Shown: positions 43,216 through 55,766 of the stretch, piece by piece | Position numbering within the stretch: position 1 is the stretch's first letter | How the letters are laid out: each line of letters opens with the position of its first letter | From: Ooceraea biroi | Taxonomy: Eukaryota > Arthropoda > Insecta > Hymenoptera > Formicidae | DNA: 64,000 nt | Assembly: GCF_003672135.1 (NCBI RefSeq) | Contig: NC_039519.1 | Coordinates: forward strand, 5,518,001 to 5,582,000 | Reading direction: 5' to 3' | Notes under the pieces: model-generated | What the model was told of the DNA's origin: nothing | Databases searched by the model: none | What the model saw: the letters and a program-made list of their open reading frames with translations, nothing else | Translations under genes and position numbers: made by a program

Positions 43216-44939
43216 CCGTGGCCTATATCTACCGCTGTAGTAGGTAGCTCCGAGACATAGAATCGTTAAATACTGAAAGGTCATGGAGGAGGCACATCTC
43301 TCTTCTAGATCGCGCCGCCAACGTTCGCCGTTATTATTTTCAGACGGGGCATTAAAATTGGTTATCCATATCTCTCGATGGGGGATCAGCGTGACTCGGC
43401 GGGATCCCGCGATTTTGTAAAGGTATCCCCGGCGCTTTCAACCTGCAGATACTGAGAAGATGTCTCGAGTGCGTGGCTTCTCCCTTGCCTGTTTCGCCAA
43501 TGACAGATAGATACCCGAGGCACTAGGCCTGGCAATAAAGGTTGGCGGAATGAAGTCAGACCTTCTTCTCCCCCTTATTTAAGGATGTATGTACTTTTCG
43601 AAACGGGGCAGCGCGATGCATAACGATCGTTTGGAATTATTAGCGGAGGCGCGGAGGGGTCGCCAAAGTAAAGTGAAGTACACACGTACCTTTATTACAA
43701 ATATTAAAGCGGCGCCGTGCGAGTAAAGGTCGCTACATTGAAAAGGGCCGGGCCATTTCTTCGGAATTAGTTTTTCGCGTTCCGGCGAGAGGGTTTTACG
43801 AGGCGGGTAACATCCGTGAAATTCTGCGCGCCGCAATTTCCCCAAATATGCCTCGCTCCCTCGCAGCGTTTCGCGGCAAGGTAAAATATCCCTCTTCGAC
43901 GGCGGTGTCTTAATTGAGCGTGCCCGTTTTCGGCGATCGCGACGGATACACGTAATTTTTACGTGAGATTTTACGGTGACGTGCAACGTTCCCAGGACAA
44001 TTAGGATTCGGAGCGCGAAGCGTGCAAACGCTGTCGTTGTTGGATATTTCGCTTGTAACGGTCCGGTCCTCCCTCGTACGAGCGATGCCGCGTACAACTC
44101 GCCGCTGGCGAGTGCCCACAATAGCCATGAATAATGCATAAGCCGGTGTTTTTCTTTTTTCTCCTTTTTCGGCAAATCGTGGCAAGGGTGAACATCCGCA
44201 CGGCACGGCACGGCGCGGCGAAACTGGAGAGCGAGCTCTGCGAGACGCGAGACAAAACCCCTTCGACTGTCTGGTCACAAGGCAACTCTGCCTAAAGTGG
44301 TGAGTATTATTGTCTCTCTCTCTCTCCCCTTTTGCGAGGCAAGTATAGTGCGCGTTTCAAAGGCAATCGTTCATGCATGCAGCTACGCTTTAGCCAGCGC
44401 GTACGAAAGCCACCCTCTTTGGCACCGTGAAGCGTGACAAGGGGTGGCGCGATGAAGAATCGAGACGTTCCGCTTTCTTTCACGGAGGGCATCGACCGGG
44501 CGTGTCATTTTTCGGCCGCCGCGCTTGAGAGCGGCTTTGAGAGTGTTCCACCTGTCGGGCGAGCGAAAGCTTTTTAACGCGAGGATATCGTGTTTTGCTG
44601 AGAATTCGGTTGAGCAAACGATTGCAGTTGAATCTGTACCTGTCGTTCATCTCATTATTTTAAGTTTCTCTATACATTAATAATCCTGATTGTAAAAAAG
44701 CTCGACGGCGTAACAATTTCTTATAATATTAAAAACTTCGGTTTTCTTTTGTCGATTCGTTGCGTAATAAACGTACTATGGGGATGTATAAAAGCAACGG
44801 TGTCCCCGTAGCGTGCAGGAAATTCGCCTCTTAAAGTTTTGTAGGAAGCGGTTACGTAAGCGGCCGGTTTTTACAATTGTGCGAAATACGTATCCGCGTT
44901 GGGCTCGCGATAAGAAATCCCATCAAAAGTTTGCGATAA
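43216..44939. other. GC-rich single-copy block left of the palindrome
   Basis: Base composition changes sharply from the AT-rich surroundings. Overlapping frames on the minus strand at 43579-44285 (up to 210 aa) are rich in Arg and Ser, overlap in several phases and show no domain; I regard them as by-products of GC-rich non-coding DNA. There is a TC simple repeat near 44311-44325. It may be host promoter or regulatory DNA. Confidence 0.45.
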
Positions 44940-47900
44940 AAGTTTGCGATCTTGAAATTTTTGGCGCACGAGAGAGCTGTCGCTCTTATGTTGGTAGTAA
45001 TAGCGGCAAGTCGGACTGGCGAAAAAGTTCGCGTTTCTCTCCTGGGCAAATAAAGCTTACGTCCCTCAACGTTTGCCGAGGCTCTGGCGAAATACGTCCT
45101 GCAGAAAAGATTAAAAGCAATCGGCTGGTTCACCGGCGCGCTCGCGTTTCAATAAATACACGGGCATTCATTAACAAGGATTGAATTATATCTCGTTATA
45201 TGCGCCGGGGGTTACGAGATAAAAAACGCAACGAATGATGATCTCAAGGAGCAAAATAATTCCGCTCGCGGACACAATTTAAAATCACCATTCCGTTCCG
45301 CGATCGATACGTTCTATCGTGGAAAAGGCGCAACCGCTGGTCCTTGTTAGAAAAATATTCGGCGGAAAAACGGGCCGCGCATTAATTGGCCGTCAGCAGA
45401 TTCGCGTTCAACTTCGCCGAGTCAGGGGGAGGGAAATACGCGGATTGAAAACCATATTTCGCGACGCGAGCAGCCGGAGAAGAGCGGCATTAAAGGGACA
45501 ACCACCATAAATTCCGCGACCAAGGGAGATTCAGTAAATTACCAGCAAAGAGAAGAGAATCTGACAATAGGCGGCGCGGCGGAAGGGATGGGCAAGAGGG
45601 TAATGGCCATCGGGAACCGTCCTCTCTGTGGACGACGGGTTATGGGGGGTATTTCAATTATGTGGACGCGCGTAAAAATCGCGACGACTATTCGCTCGTT
45701 CCCGCTCCGCCCGCGGCGGCGAGAGTGGATGCACGTGCACCGGCAAGAGAGGGACAGTTTAATATTGCATTCTGAGTGATACGGCGTGCGCAAGGAACCG
45801 AAGTCCAGGGGAACGAGCCGAGGCTTTACGTTGAACCAGTGGAGGAAAGTAGATTCGAGAAACTGATAAGGCCGTGAACCACGAGCTCTGCCGAGAGATA
45901 TGTAATCAAGGCCGCATCTGCCAAGGCGAACCGGACATGTAACCATCAATCGTGTCCGAGGGTGCAGCGACCTGTAATCGTCGACGGTGTCTCGCGTGTG
46001 AGGACTCGCCGATGCGAACGTATCACAGAGAGTGAAAAGGGGAGAGGGAAACGGCGGTTTCAAAAGGGGTTGGCGGACCAGCGAGGGGTGGCCGTGCCGG
46101 TCAGGCGATGCTCGGGCAATTACCTAGAGCTCGACTAGCTCGCAGTCCCCAAGACGTAATTCAAACCAACCGTGCTAGCTATTAGGCGTGCAACGTGTGA
46201 TCGATGTGTCGAATCCGCGCGTGGAAAACCGGCAACTACGCCGGAACCGGATTTTGCCCGCGGAAGAAGGCGAGCTGAGGGGTTTCTCCGTCGTTTTGCG
46301 CTTCCGTGCTGCGGGCTGTGAAGAGCGCCGTATGAATGAGTCGAACCTTTTGTCGTTACCTCTAAGAACTTTCAAGCTCCGTGTGTGGCACGTAGCCCGT
46401 TGTGCTCTTCGTGGAGCATTTCGAGAGTAGGATCGTCGAAGTCTTGTTAAATGTACATGTCAGATGTTTTTTTTGAAGTAATTGTAGCGATGTTGACGAG
46501 TGAATCGTAAAATATGTCGTGAAAGCAATAGCGATTAAGATTTTTCTCGTGATTTCTGTTTTGTTCAGGTTTAATGGAAAGAAAAATATTGTTGCGCATG
46601 GGAGGGTATCGGCAATCGTTTTTCTGTTCGATGTCTATATTTGCAGCAAAAATGATTTGCGACCGTTGTTCATGCTGCGAACTCCTTCGTTTCTGCGCGT
46701 CCGTTCAATCGGCCAATGCAACGGCGTTTCGATGGTTTTCCAATTTGTAGAACATTCGGCGCCGATGCGCGCGGAGATTAAATAATATTTATTCCATCAA
46801 GCTTGGCGGCACGGGATTCGTACATCCTGCACTTCAGGGGCGGTACAGCGTTTGTGGCCCGGTTCCGAGGGCGACTCATCTCACCAGGGATGCAATCTGG
46901 GCAGTTTTCCAATTGCAATCCGCGCGATCCACTGCTCGCGGAACGTTAAAATAAAATTTCAATCCTCCACGGAGAGGCCATTTCGTGAAAGAGACCCATT
47001 TTTTGTGCGACTGAACTGATTCTATCGCGCGCAACTGCGCCGAAATCAAAACGGACGAACATACTCTGCCCCGCCGAGATGCGCGAGTTCTCGCATTAAA
47101 ACTGCCGCGAGATGGAATCCGCGATGAGCGCGCGAAGGAAATGATTCAAGATAACGAGCCACCATTGAAATTAACGATGACAAAAATTTTCGCGAAGGTC
47201 GACGGTGGCACCACCGTGAGCTCGACCCAGTTCATTGCCTCCGCTACCGTGTTTTTTGTGTTCGTCGCATTCCCCGGTGAAAATGAAATCCCGCTGAAAT
47301 TTTTAATACCGCTTGTAGTTGGCGCGCGGCGCTATACGATTCATTAGATTCGCACGTGCGGCGGTCCGGCCATAACGTCCGCGCTAGGTTTTCTTGTACC
47401 CTGTTAAGGAGAAGCTATTGCGCAGGAATTGTACAACAGGATTACGAGGACGCGGGTCGTTTCGCGCGCCTTGACCAAGAAAATTTATACCGATTGCTTC
47501 TTGGCGGCGCGTGTTGTCGCGCAACGAAAGGCTTCAGGCTTAATTTCAATTGCAAAAACCTTCTCAGCGATAAAGTACCCACATCGTTAACCAGCGCCTC
47601 CTTTGTCTATAAAATAAACGCTATTAATTTACATACCAGCAGGAACGAACGAGCGTGACCATTCCGTGGCGAACCATTCCGACAGTCATCGAACGCTTTT
47701 AAAACTAATAAATCCCTCACAGTGGGATTTACGCCGCGGTGGACGCGACGGGGGTATCTTTGGCCGGTCACTTAATTGCGATCTTGCAACCCAGTTTAAA
47801 CTATCTCTAATTGGATTTCGCGATAAACGACTGAAATATCCACAGGGAGGATCTCAAATAAAAACCGTCCGCGGTGGCAATAAAGAGTCGGCGGCGGTCG

Positions 47901-50900
47901 TTTTTCCCCGCATCTATTCGCGCGATGCTAGCGTCGTCTCTCGGCGTAGAGCGGGTGGCTCGACTTCCGCCGGAAAAGGGGTAGAAAACCGGAAAGGAAC
48001 AAAAGGAGCTCTCCTCGGGTTTCGCGAGGACGTAGGCGAGCGCAGACCCGTCAGGGATTTCCTGAAAGCGTTTCTACCCTCTATTTCCGGCGGAATGTCT
48101 GAGCCACCCGTCTCGCGAGAGACGACGCTAGAATCGGCGCGAATAGATCGGGGTAAAAACGACGCCGCGCTCTTTATTGCCACGCGGACCGGTTTTTATG
48201 AGATCCTCCCCTGTGGAATTCAGTCCGTTTATAACGCGAAATCCAATTAGAGATAGTTTAAACTGGGGTTCAAGATCGCAATTAAGTGACCGCCAAGAGG
48301 TTAACCCCCGCGTGCTCCACCCGGGCGTAATATCCCACTGAGGGATTTAATTAGGTTTTAAAGCGTTCGATGACTGTCCGGATGGTTCGCACGGAATGGT
48401 CACGCTCGTGTCGTTCCGCTGGAGTAAATTAAAATAGCGTTTCTTTTATTAGACAAGAGGCCGGCTGTGTACGATCGGGTACTTTATACGGCCGAAGAAG
48501 GTTTTGCAGATTGAAATAGCTTGAAGCCTTCGTGGCGGCGACAACACGCGCCGCAAGAGAGGCATCGGTATAATTTCTGGTGCAGGCGCGCGAAACGACC
48601 CGCGTCCTCGTAATCCTGTTGTACAATGCCTGGAATAGCTTTCCTTAACAGGGACAAGAAGAAACCTAGGCCGGGACGTATGGCCGGACCGCCGCAGTGC
48701 GAATCTAATGAAATGTAATAAGGCGCCGGCGCCGACAGCAAGCGGTATTAAATTTCAGGGGAATTTCATTTTGTCACCGGGAATGCGACGCAAGCAAACA
48801 GGTAGCGGGGGGCAATGAACTGGGTCGAAGCTCACGGTGTTTCCAATCGACTGCGAAAATTTTGGTCATCGTATTTCAATGGTGGCTCCGTTATCTGAAT
48901 CATTTCCTCGCGGCGGCTCATCGCGGATGCCCACTCGCGGCAGTTTAATGCGAGAACTCGGCGCTATCTCGGCGGGGCGGGAGTGTTCGTTCCGTTTGAT
49001 TTCGGCGGCAGTGCGCGCGATTTTTAGAATACAGTTCAGTCGCACAAAATGGGTCTTCACGAAATGGCGTCTCCGTGAGGATTGAATTTTATTTAGCGTC
49101 GCGCGGCAAGTGAATCGCGCGATTGCAATTGGAAAACTGCCAGATTGCATCCTGTGAATTGAGTCGGCCCTCAGGAACGGCGGCACAAACGCTTGTACGA
49201 CTCGAATGCAGGAGTGTACCGAATCCGTGCCGCAAAGTGATTGAATAAATATTATTTACTCTCGCGAGCCGCGCATCGCGCCGAATGTTCTAACAAATTG
49301 GAAAAACATACGACCGCGTTGCATGCGATTGTAACGACGCGCAGAAACGAAGGAGTTTCGGAGCATGAAGCAACGGTCGCAAAATTCATTTTTGCTGCAA
49401 ATTAGACATCGAACAGAAAACGATGCCGATTTACCCTCCTGCGCAACAATATTTTTCCATTAGCTTGAACAAAACAAAATCAGCCGAGAAATTCTAAATC
49501 GCTCTTGGCTTTTCTACGACATATTTTCGATTCAGCTCGTTTCAACATCGTAGCAATTACTCAAAAAAAAGCAATCTGACATGTACATTTAAACCAAGAA
49601 CTTACGACCGATCTACTCTCGAATGTACGAGAGCCACGGCTAGCGTGGCACACACCGGAGCTAGAAAGTCTAGAGGACGACAAGGTTCGCTGCATCATCG
49701 CGCTCTTCACAGGCCCGAGCACGAAGAAGCGGCAAACGACGGAGAAACCCCTCCAGCTGCCTCTTCGAGGCAAAATCCGGTTCCGGCGAGTTGCCGGTTT
49801 TCCACGGCGGATTCCGACACACATCGATCACGTGCACGCCTTATAGCAGCACGTGTTGGTGATTACGCATTGGGGGACTGCGGCTAGATCGAGTCTAGGT
49901 AATTGCCCGGCATCGCTGCACCGGCAACTGCCACCAACCTGGCTGGTCCGCCACCACCTTTGAACTCGCGCCGTTGTCCTCCTCCCTTTCACATCTCGTT
50001 GATACGTCGCATCGGCGTAAGTCCTCACAGCGCCGAGCACCCGTCGACGAATACAGCTCGCGCTACCCTCGGCACACGATTGATTGGTTAACATGTCCGG
50101 TTCGCCTTGCAGTGCGGCCTTGATATCATATCTCTCGGTCTAAGGACTCGTGTTCACAGGTCTTTATCAGTAATTTCTCGAATTCATTTCGCTCCACTGT
50201 TCAACGTAGCCTCGGCTCGTTCCCCGGAAACTCGGTCCTGCGGCACGCCGTATCACTCTATTGCAATATTAAACTGTCCGCTGTCTCTTGTACCGTCCAC
50301 GTGCATCCCTTCTCGCCGAAGACGGCGAGGGGAACGAGGCGAAAGTCGCGGCGTTTTTAACGCGCGTCCCAAATTGACACTACCCCGCCATAACCCGTCG
50401 TCCACAGAGCAGGACGGTCCCGATGGCCATCCCTCTTTGCCCATCCCTTCCGCGCGGCCGCCTATGTCAAGATTCTTCTTCTCTTTGGCGGTAATTTACT
50501 GAATCTCCTGGTGGGGGGGGGGGGGGGGGGGTAGGGGGACGGAATTATGGTGGTCGTCCTTTAAATGCCGCTCTCCTCAGCAGGGGCTCGGCGGGAAATT
50601 GGTTTTCATCCGCGTAGTTCTCCTTCCCCTGACCTGCGCGAAAGTATGAACGGAATCTGGCTGACGGCTAATTAAATGCGCGGACCCGTTGTTTTCCGCC
50701 GAATATTATTTCTAACCAAGGTACCAGCGGTTGCGCTTTCGCGATCAGACGTATCGATCGCGAACGGAATGGTGAGTTTCATTGTTTTCGGCGAGCGGAA
50801 TTATTTGCTTGAGAATCATCATTTCGTTGCGGTTTTTTTTTCTCGTAACGCCGCGTCGCAATATAACGAGATACATTCAATCGCTTGTTAATGAATTGCC

Positions 50901-51124
50901 GTTTTTTTATTGAAACGCGAGCGCGCCGGTGAACGCAGCTCGATTGGGCCTTTAATCTTTTCTTGCAGGACGTATTTTCGCAAAGAGCCTCGGCAAACGT
51001 TGAGGGAACGTAGCTTTATTTCCGCAGGAGAGAAAACGCGAACTTTTTCGCAGTCCGACTGCGCGCTATTACACCAACATAAGGCGACAGCCTCTCTCGT
51101 GGCCAAGAAATTTCAAGATCGGCC
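44940..51124. repeat. Imperfect GC-rich palindrome of about 6.2 kb
   Basis: Two arms of about 3.1 kb are reverse complements around a centre near 48030. Matching anchors (left/right): gatcttgaaattt 44948/51108; aaatacgtcctgca 45090/50964; gacgacgggttatgg 45631/50388; gtggaaaaccggcaac 46221/49790; attagattcgcac 47343/48697; ggatctcaaataaaaaccg 47849/48190 (one-base differences); gggtagaaa 47979/48071. Coordinate sums stay within 96026-96068, so the arms are collinear with small indels. They differ at many positions, so this is not a simple assembly echo. The central spacer is only about 50-80 bp. No protein family is seen; the 194-aa frame at 47666-48250 crosses the centre. The right arm ends at the N gap. 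Confidence 0.9.
50513..50531 (+). repeat. Run of 19 G in the right palindrome arm
   Basis: An uninterrupted G homopolymer followed by TAGGGGG. The matching place in the left arm (about 45520) has only short G runs. Confidence 0.95.
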
Positions 51125-51224
51125 NNNNNNNNNNNNNNNNNNNNNNNNNNNNNNNNNNNNNNNNNNNNNNNNNNNNNNNNNNNNNNNNNNNNNNNNNNNN
51201 NNNNNNNNNNNNNNNNNNNNNNNN
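51125..51224. other. Assembly gap of exactly 100 N
   Basis: A round-length run of N, normally a placeholder for a gap of unknown size. It separates the right palindrome arm from the second mariner piece. Confidence 0.99.
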
Positions 51225-51653
51225 GGGTTATTCTCGATCAGTGTCTTGATTTGGTCATCATCAGTAGTAGAGGGTCTGCTCGAGCGTTCTTGGTCTTTAA
51301 GGTTAAAATCACCAGCTCTAAACTTAGCGAACCACTTACGTACGGTTCTTTCAGCTAAAGCGCCTTCTCCGTAAACAGAACATATCGAATTTGTTGCTTG
51401 TGAGGCATTTTTGTCTTTCCGGTAATAGAAAAGCATCAAGTGTCTAAAATGTTCTTTGTTTTCTTCCATCTTCAAAAGAGTACAAAACTGACACGAATCA
51501 ATTTATCTGAAACAACTTTTTTCCTAAAGATGCGTTGAAATGTCACCTTTAAGCATATGTATATACATCGTATGTTTTCAATAACATTGATATATTCAGA
51601 CATGTTCCAACGCCATCTATTAAAAATCGGCACGAACTTTCCGGACGACCCAA
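51225..51653 (-). mobile_element. Mariner family C, right piece of a split copy
   Basis: It ends with the inverted repeat and TA at 51654-51655. It contains the 5' part of the transposase (minus strand; MKMEENKEHFRHLML starts at 51475). Its first 98 bp (51225-51322) repeat the last 98 bp of the piece at 42110-43065. Together the two pieces cover the whole 1288-bp element with this overlap. Confidence 0.92.
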
Positions 51654-51655
51654 TA

Positions 51656-52630
51656 TATGTCACTTCCTCCGATCTCAAGGTGTTCCAATCGACTTAACGT
51701 TCGGTTAATAAGTATCCATAAGAGCGACAGAAGTACATTTGTTATTTTTATCTCTTTAATATGCGTGTCTCTTTAATTGTATTTTTTATTAATACCGTTT
51801 CAACCAACTGTGCATTAAATGATTAAGAAAACAGTACAGTGCAATATAATGCAACCAAGTTTATTATTCTCGTTTAACTTATCCTCTATGTTATAACAAT
51901 TTTTGTATTGTGGTTCCAGGAAACGTGAAATACACTTACGGCAATATCTGTGAACGAGGAATTCTGTAAACTTATTTTCATACTTGTAATCGAGTGAACG
52001 TAATGACGTATCTCTGACTGATTCGATGAACTATGTGTGGCAATTTGGCAAACAACTTTATCATATTACGTCATAATATGAAAAAGCGATTTACATAATA
52101 TCGCGCAACACACGTGATACTTTTCGAATAACATTACGTTAAAATGTTACAAGACGATGACATTATCGCACGTAAACAGCTCATTATCCACAAGTTGCTT
52201 CCGATTATTTTACTTTCGATTTGCCACATTTCACATTGTTATTTGATACATCGAGAACGACTCGAAATTAAAGTTTAAAAGAACGATCTTAGAGTATAAA
52301 CTAAAAATTTGGAGATTTACGCGAGAAAGCTTGATTTGTTGCGATTTAAAGAAATAATCCGGGATTATGAGATATTATACGCGACGAGATTACATAGCAT
52401 ATTTACTGTTGTGCTCGAAAACCGTGATGCGTTGTGGTCCAAATCTGTAGTTATTTCGGGCAGTTTATTACTCTTGCACAATGAAGATAAAAATAGTTGT
52501 TTTCATTGAAATCTTTTGTCGAAGATTGATTTGACTCAAATTGTTCAATTATAAAGCGCATATAAATTGTATCATTTTGTGTGTTCGATGTGTAGAAACA
52601 TCGGAAATGTTGCGTTAAATTTCGCAATAT
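51656..52630. other. Intergenic AT-rich stretch, nothing recognised
   Basis: No element ends, exons or RNA genes are seen; only short chance frames. Confidence 0.5.
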
Positions 52631-53377
52631 ACAGGGTGTCCCGGGTTTTAACCGACAAACTGCGGGAGCATATTCTACTAGTGGAAATAAGAAAAAATTC
52701 TTATATCGAGTTTCCTTAGAAATGCTTCATTACAAAGTTATAAACCAATATTGAAAAGAAATATGAGATAAGTAACAACGGATATTTTTCACAAAAATAA
52801 AAATTATCTACGCAATGATTTAGTGACGCATTTCAAAATGTTGTCCTTGCGCATCGATACAAGCTAGACACCGACGTAGTACAGAATTTGTTACGGTACG
52901 ACATTCCTGAAAATTTTGTTGCATCTCAGTGACTGAATTAGTAATTCGTTGCTTTAAATCTTCAAGCGAGATTACTTCTGTACTGTAAACTTTATTTTTT
53001 AAAGTTGCCCATAAATAAAAATCAAGAGGCGTAAGATCTGGTGATCGAGCCGGCCAAGAAATTCTTCCACCACGTCCAATCCAGCGATCAGGAAATGATT
53101 CGTTGAGTATGTTCCGTGCAAATGAAGGTCAACATATTCTGTATGGTTGAATTTGTTTTTTTACAAGCTACATCATTTCGCTAAGGAAAATATACCATCT
53201 TATTTAAAAAAATGTTCATGACCTTGATATCTTGTGAAAGGTCACATTAAAAAAAATAATTTTCGTACCAGAGTACTAGTCTCTTTGAATCGAACAATTT
53301 TCGTCCTTTGACTTTTTTCATGTCATCAAAGGAAGCAGAGATATTCTAAGTGCTACAGTTAGAGGAAACACTCTGTA
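52631..53377 (-). mobile_element. Relic of a Tc1/mariner-superfamily transposon with ACAGGGTGTCCC ends, copy 1
   Basis: The left end ACAGGGTGTCCCGGGTTTT is clear; the right end is degenerate (cactctgtat). On the minus strand 53125-52820 encodes a transposase C-terminus: FARNILNESFPDRWIGRGG, then WPARSPDLTPLDFYLW (the motif around the third catalytic acidic residue), ending GQHFEMRH. The N-terminal part is missing. Confidence 0.8.
52820..53125 (-). pseudogene. Transposase C-terminal fragment
   Basis: An open frame of about 100 codons with WPARSPDLTPLDFYLW and a tail ENSV-like helix (RITNSVTEMQQNFQE). It begins within degenerate sequence and lacks the helix-turn-helix and first catalytic residues. 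Confidence 0.8.
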
Positions 53378-53378
53378 T

Positions 53379-54141
53379 ACAGGGTGTCCCGGGTTTTAAC
53401 CGACAAACTGCGGGAGCATATTCTACTAGTGGAAATAAGAAAAAATTCTTATATCGAGTTTGCTTAGAAATGCTTTATTACAAAGTTATAAACCAATATT
53501 GAAAAGAAATATGAGATAAGTAACAACGGAACATAGTGCAGAATTTGCAAGGTCGAAGATGTTTATGTTACGTGTATTCACGTGTATTCATGTTCACTAT
53601 GTTGAAACGATTCAGTATGATTGTTACTTTCACAACAGTAGCCGTTAGATTTCAATCGTCGTGTCAACTAGCAATTACTATCAGAATGCCAAAAGTGTTT
53701 TCAAACGAGGAATACACCGATATTCATTTCGTGTACGGATTCTGTGACGGAAATGCACGAGCTGCCGTACGAGAGTATCAACGTAGATTTCCTAACAGGA
53801 GAGCACCAGATAGATTTAAAGCAACGAATTACTAATTCAGTTACTGAGATGCAACAAAATTTTCAGGAATGTCGTACCGTAACAAATTCTGTACTACGTC
53901 GGTGTCTAGCTTGTATCGATGCGCAAGGACAACATTTTGAAATGCGTCACTAAATCATTGCGTAGATAATTTTTATTTTTGTGAAAAAATCCGTTGTTAC
54001 TTATCTCATATTTCTTTTCAATATTGGTTTATAACTTTGTAATAAAGCATTTCTAAGCAAACTCGATATAAGAATTTTTTCTTATTTCCACTAGTAGAAT
54101 ATGCTCCCGCAGTTTGTCGGTTAAAACCCGGGACACCCTGT
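53379..54141 (+). mobile_element. Deletion derivative of the same transposon, copy 2
   Basis: It has good inverted repeats of about 60 bp or more at both ends (ACAGGGTGTCCCGGGTTTT). It directly abuts copy 1. The interior is a transposase gene with the middle deleted. Confidence 0.9.
53686..53953 (+). pseudogene. Internally deleted transposase
   Basis: The N-terminal helix-turn-helix part (MPKVFSNEEYTDIHF ... REYQRRFPNRRAPDR) is fused, out of frame, to the same C-terminal tail as in copy 1 (LKQRITNSVTEMQQNF ... HFEMRH). The catalytic core is gone. Confidence 0.88.
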
Positions 54142-55766
54142 ATAATATGTACCATGAAAGCAATATATTTAATAAATAAACAATAAATTGTTTTTAAAAA
54201 GATAGTAAATTAGATCTTTTTCTGTTTACTTTCTTTCTCGCTCTCTTATAATTCCACATACTCAAGAACCTCCCTCGTAGTAGCACCATGTATGCACTTT
54301 GCGTTCCCTCCGGCCTCATATATCTTCACAATCGTAAATTCTCATCTTTAGCTTCGCAGTGTGACATCGTTACACTCCAGGAAGTTTCCCAAAACAGGAA
54401 TGAGCATAATAATGTTTGAGTCGCAAAGTTCGCTTGCGCGCATATAAATGTTCAACAAAATGTCAAATTACCCCAATATACCTGAATAAATTGCGCGCAT
54501 AGGGTAGTACGTATACGTATGTATACGGGGCCATAACTTAACTGACACTAAAGAAAATAGGTGAAAGACAGGAATGAACACTTAATCGCCACTGATGAAT
54601 ACTAATTGCGTAAATTTCGCTTGCAGAAAATCGGTGTCGGTTGTTCGCGTCGCGACGTCGGTATCTTCGGATTATACGAATTCAGGGATACCGGAGCGCG
54701 CCCCGAGAACGTCTGCGCGTGCTGCATTGCGGCTAGCCCACCCTCTTTCGCTTTTTCTCCCTTCCTTCTCTTTCTCTTTTCTCTTCTTCAAACACGACGA
54801 TGCAGAACGCGTGTTTCGCCAACCCTAAACGGGATCCGTTTACCCTCCTCGTCTCATCCGATTCTTCTGTCTTGCAGTTACGGCACTGCACTGCAGCCAG
54901 GTACATACATCCCAACCCTCTGCATCGGCGATGGTGGGAGTACACCTCGGGGGTGGCGTGCATACCGAATAAAACGACAGTCGGCAACTCGCGGTCGTGT
55001 CGGACGCGCGCGGGAGTTAGCTCGCACTCGCGACGTGGACCGGGAAGATGTAGTTGTATGGGGAACATGTTCTGCGGGGCCCACCCCTTCTTAAGGGCCC
55101 GATATGTCACGCGTTTATCATCTGGTTTTCCTCGTTCATTCTCTCTTTCTCTCCTTCTTGTATCGGTGTTCGATTGATTGTCGTTAGAGAATGCACAGTC
55201 ATCTGCCACTCACCCCGTTATGATTTCGGGGGTGCAATATTACCCGTCGAGGCCCGGCGGACGATAAGCGCGTTCGTCAACAGTGACGTCATTATGATAG
55301 CACTGTAGTAAAAATGACGATCATTTTTTTATATTGTTAGCCTGTATGTGTCCTATTTATTAGCGCTATTATTGTCGCATTGTCTCGTACATTGTACGCA
55401 CATATATGCATCTAACGGTGTCAAGATACTGTGCATTCACGTTCACATTCAGTTGATGCCACGGTGGAGCTATCGCTTCGATCATCATTCCGATAAATTC
55501 TTGGGAGGTAAGGAAACGATGTTGCTATGCATTCCTAATTTGAGGGTTTGAGATCGATAAGGCCAAATTCCGAGATTATAAACATACGGATTGCCCTCCA
55601 TTCCCATTTTTAATGTAAAATGCATTTTTCTATACATAGCAGAGAGATCCTCGGATTAAAAACAAATATTTGAAAAGGATTTCAAAAATTACGAATGAAG
55701 ATATTAATATATCTTGATATTTTCATGTGTCTTCTGTCTTCTGAGGAATTGTATACTTCTCTTATA
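54142..55766. other. Region upstream of Ald with a GC-rich block
   Basis: From about 54630 to 55280 the DNA is GC- and CpG-rich with overlapping short frames in several phases and no domain. Ald begins with an acceptor (tttctag) just before its ATG, so it must have at least one untranslated 5' exon upstream; this block is a reasonable candidate for its promoter. That is inference. Confidence 0.4.

Noticed and set aside
43579..44285. Overlapping frames of 94-210 codons on the minus strand
   Set aside because: Three phases are open over the same DNA, with Arg/Ser-rich chance composition and no splice-consistent or conserved segment.
45539..46063. 174-codon frame in the left palindrome arm and 131-codon frame at 50107-50502
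   Set aside because: They are partly the same duplicated DNA seen on opposite strands; differences between arms do not preserve a protein.
47666..48250. 194-codon open frame in the GC-rich palindrome
   Set aside because: It crosses the palindrome centre, has no recognisable domain, and similar long frames occur in several phases and on both strands of this GC-rich DNA.
54606..55209. Frames of 162, 158 and 125 codons upstream of Ald
   Set aside because: They overlap in different phases over CpG-rich DNA; more likely a promoter region than coding.
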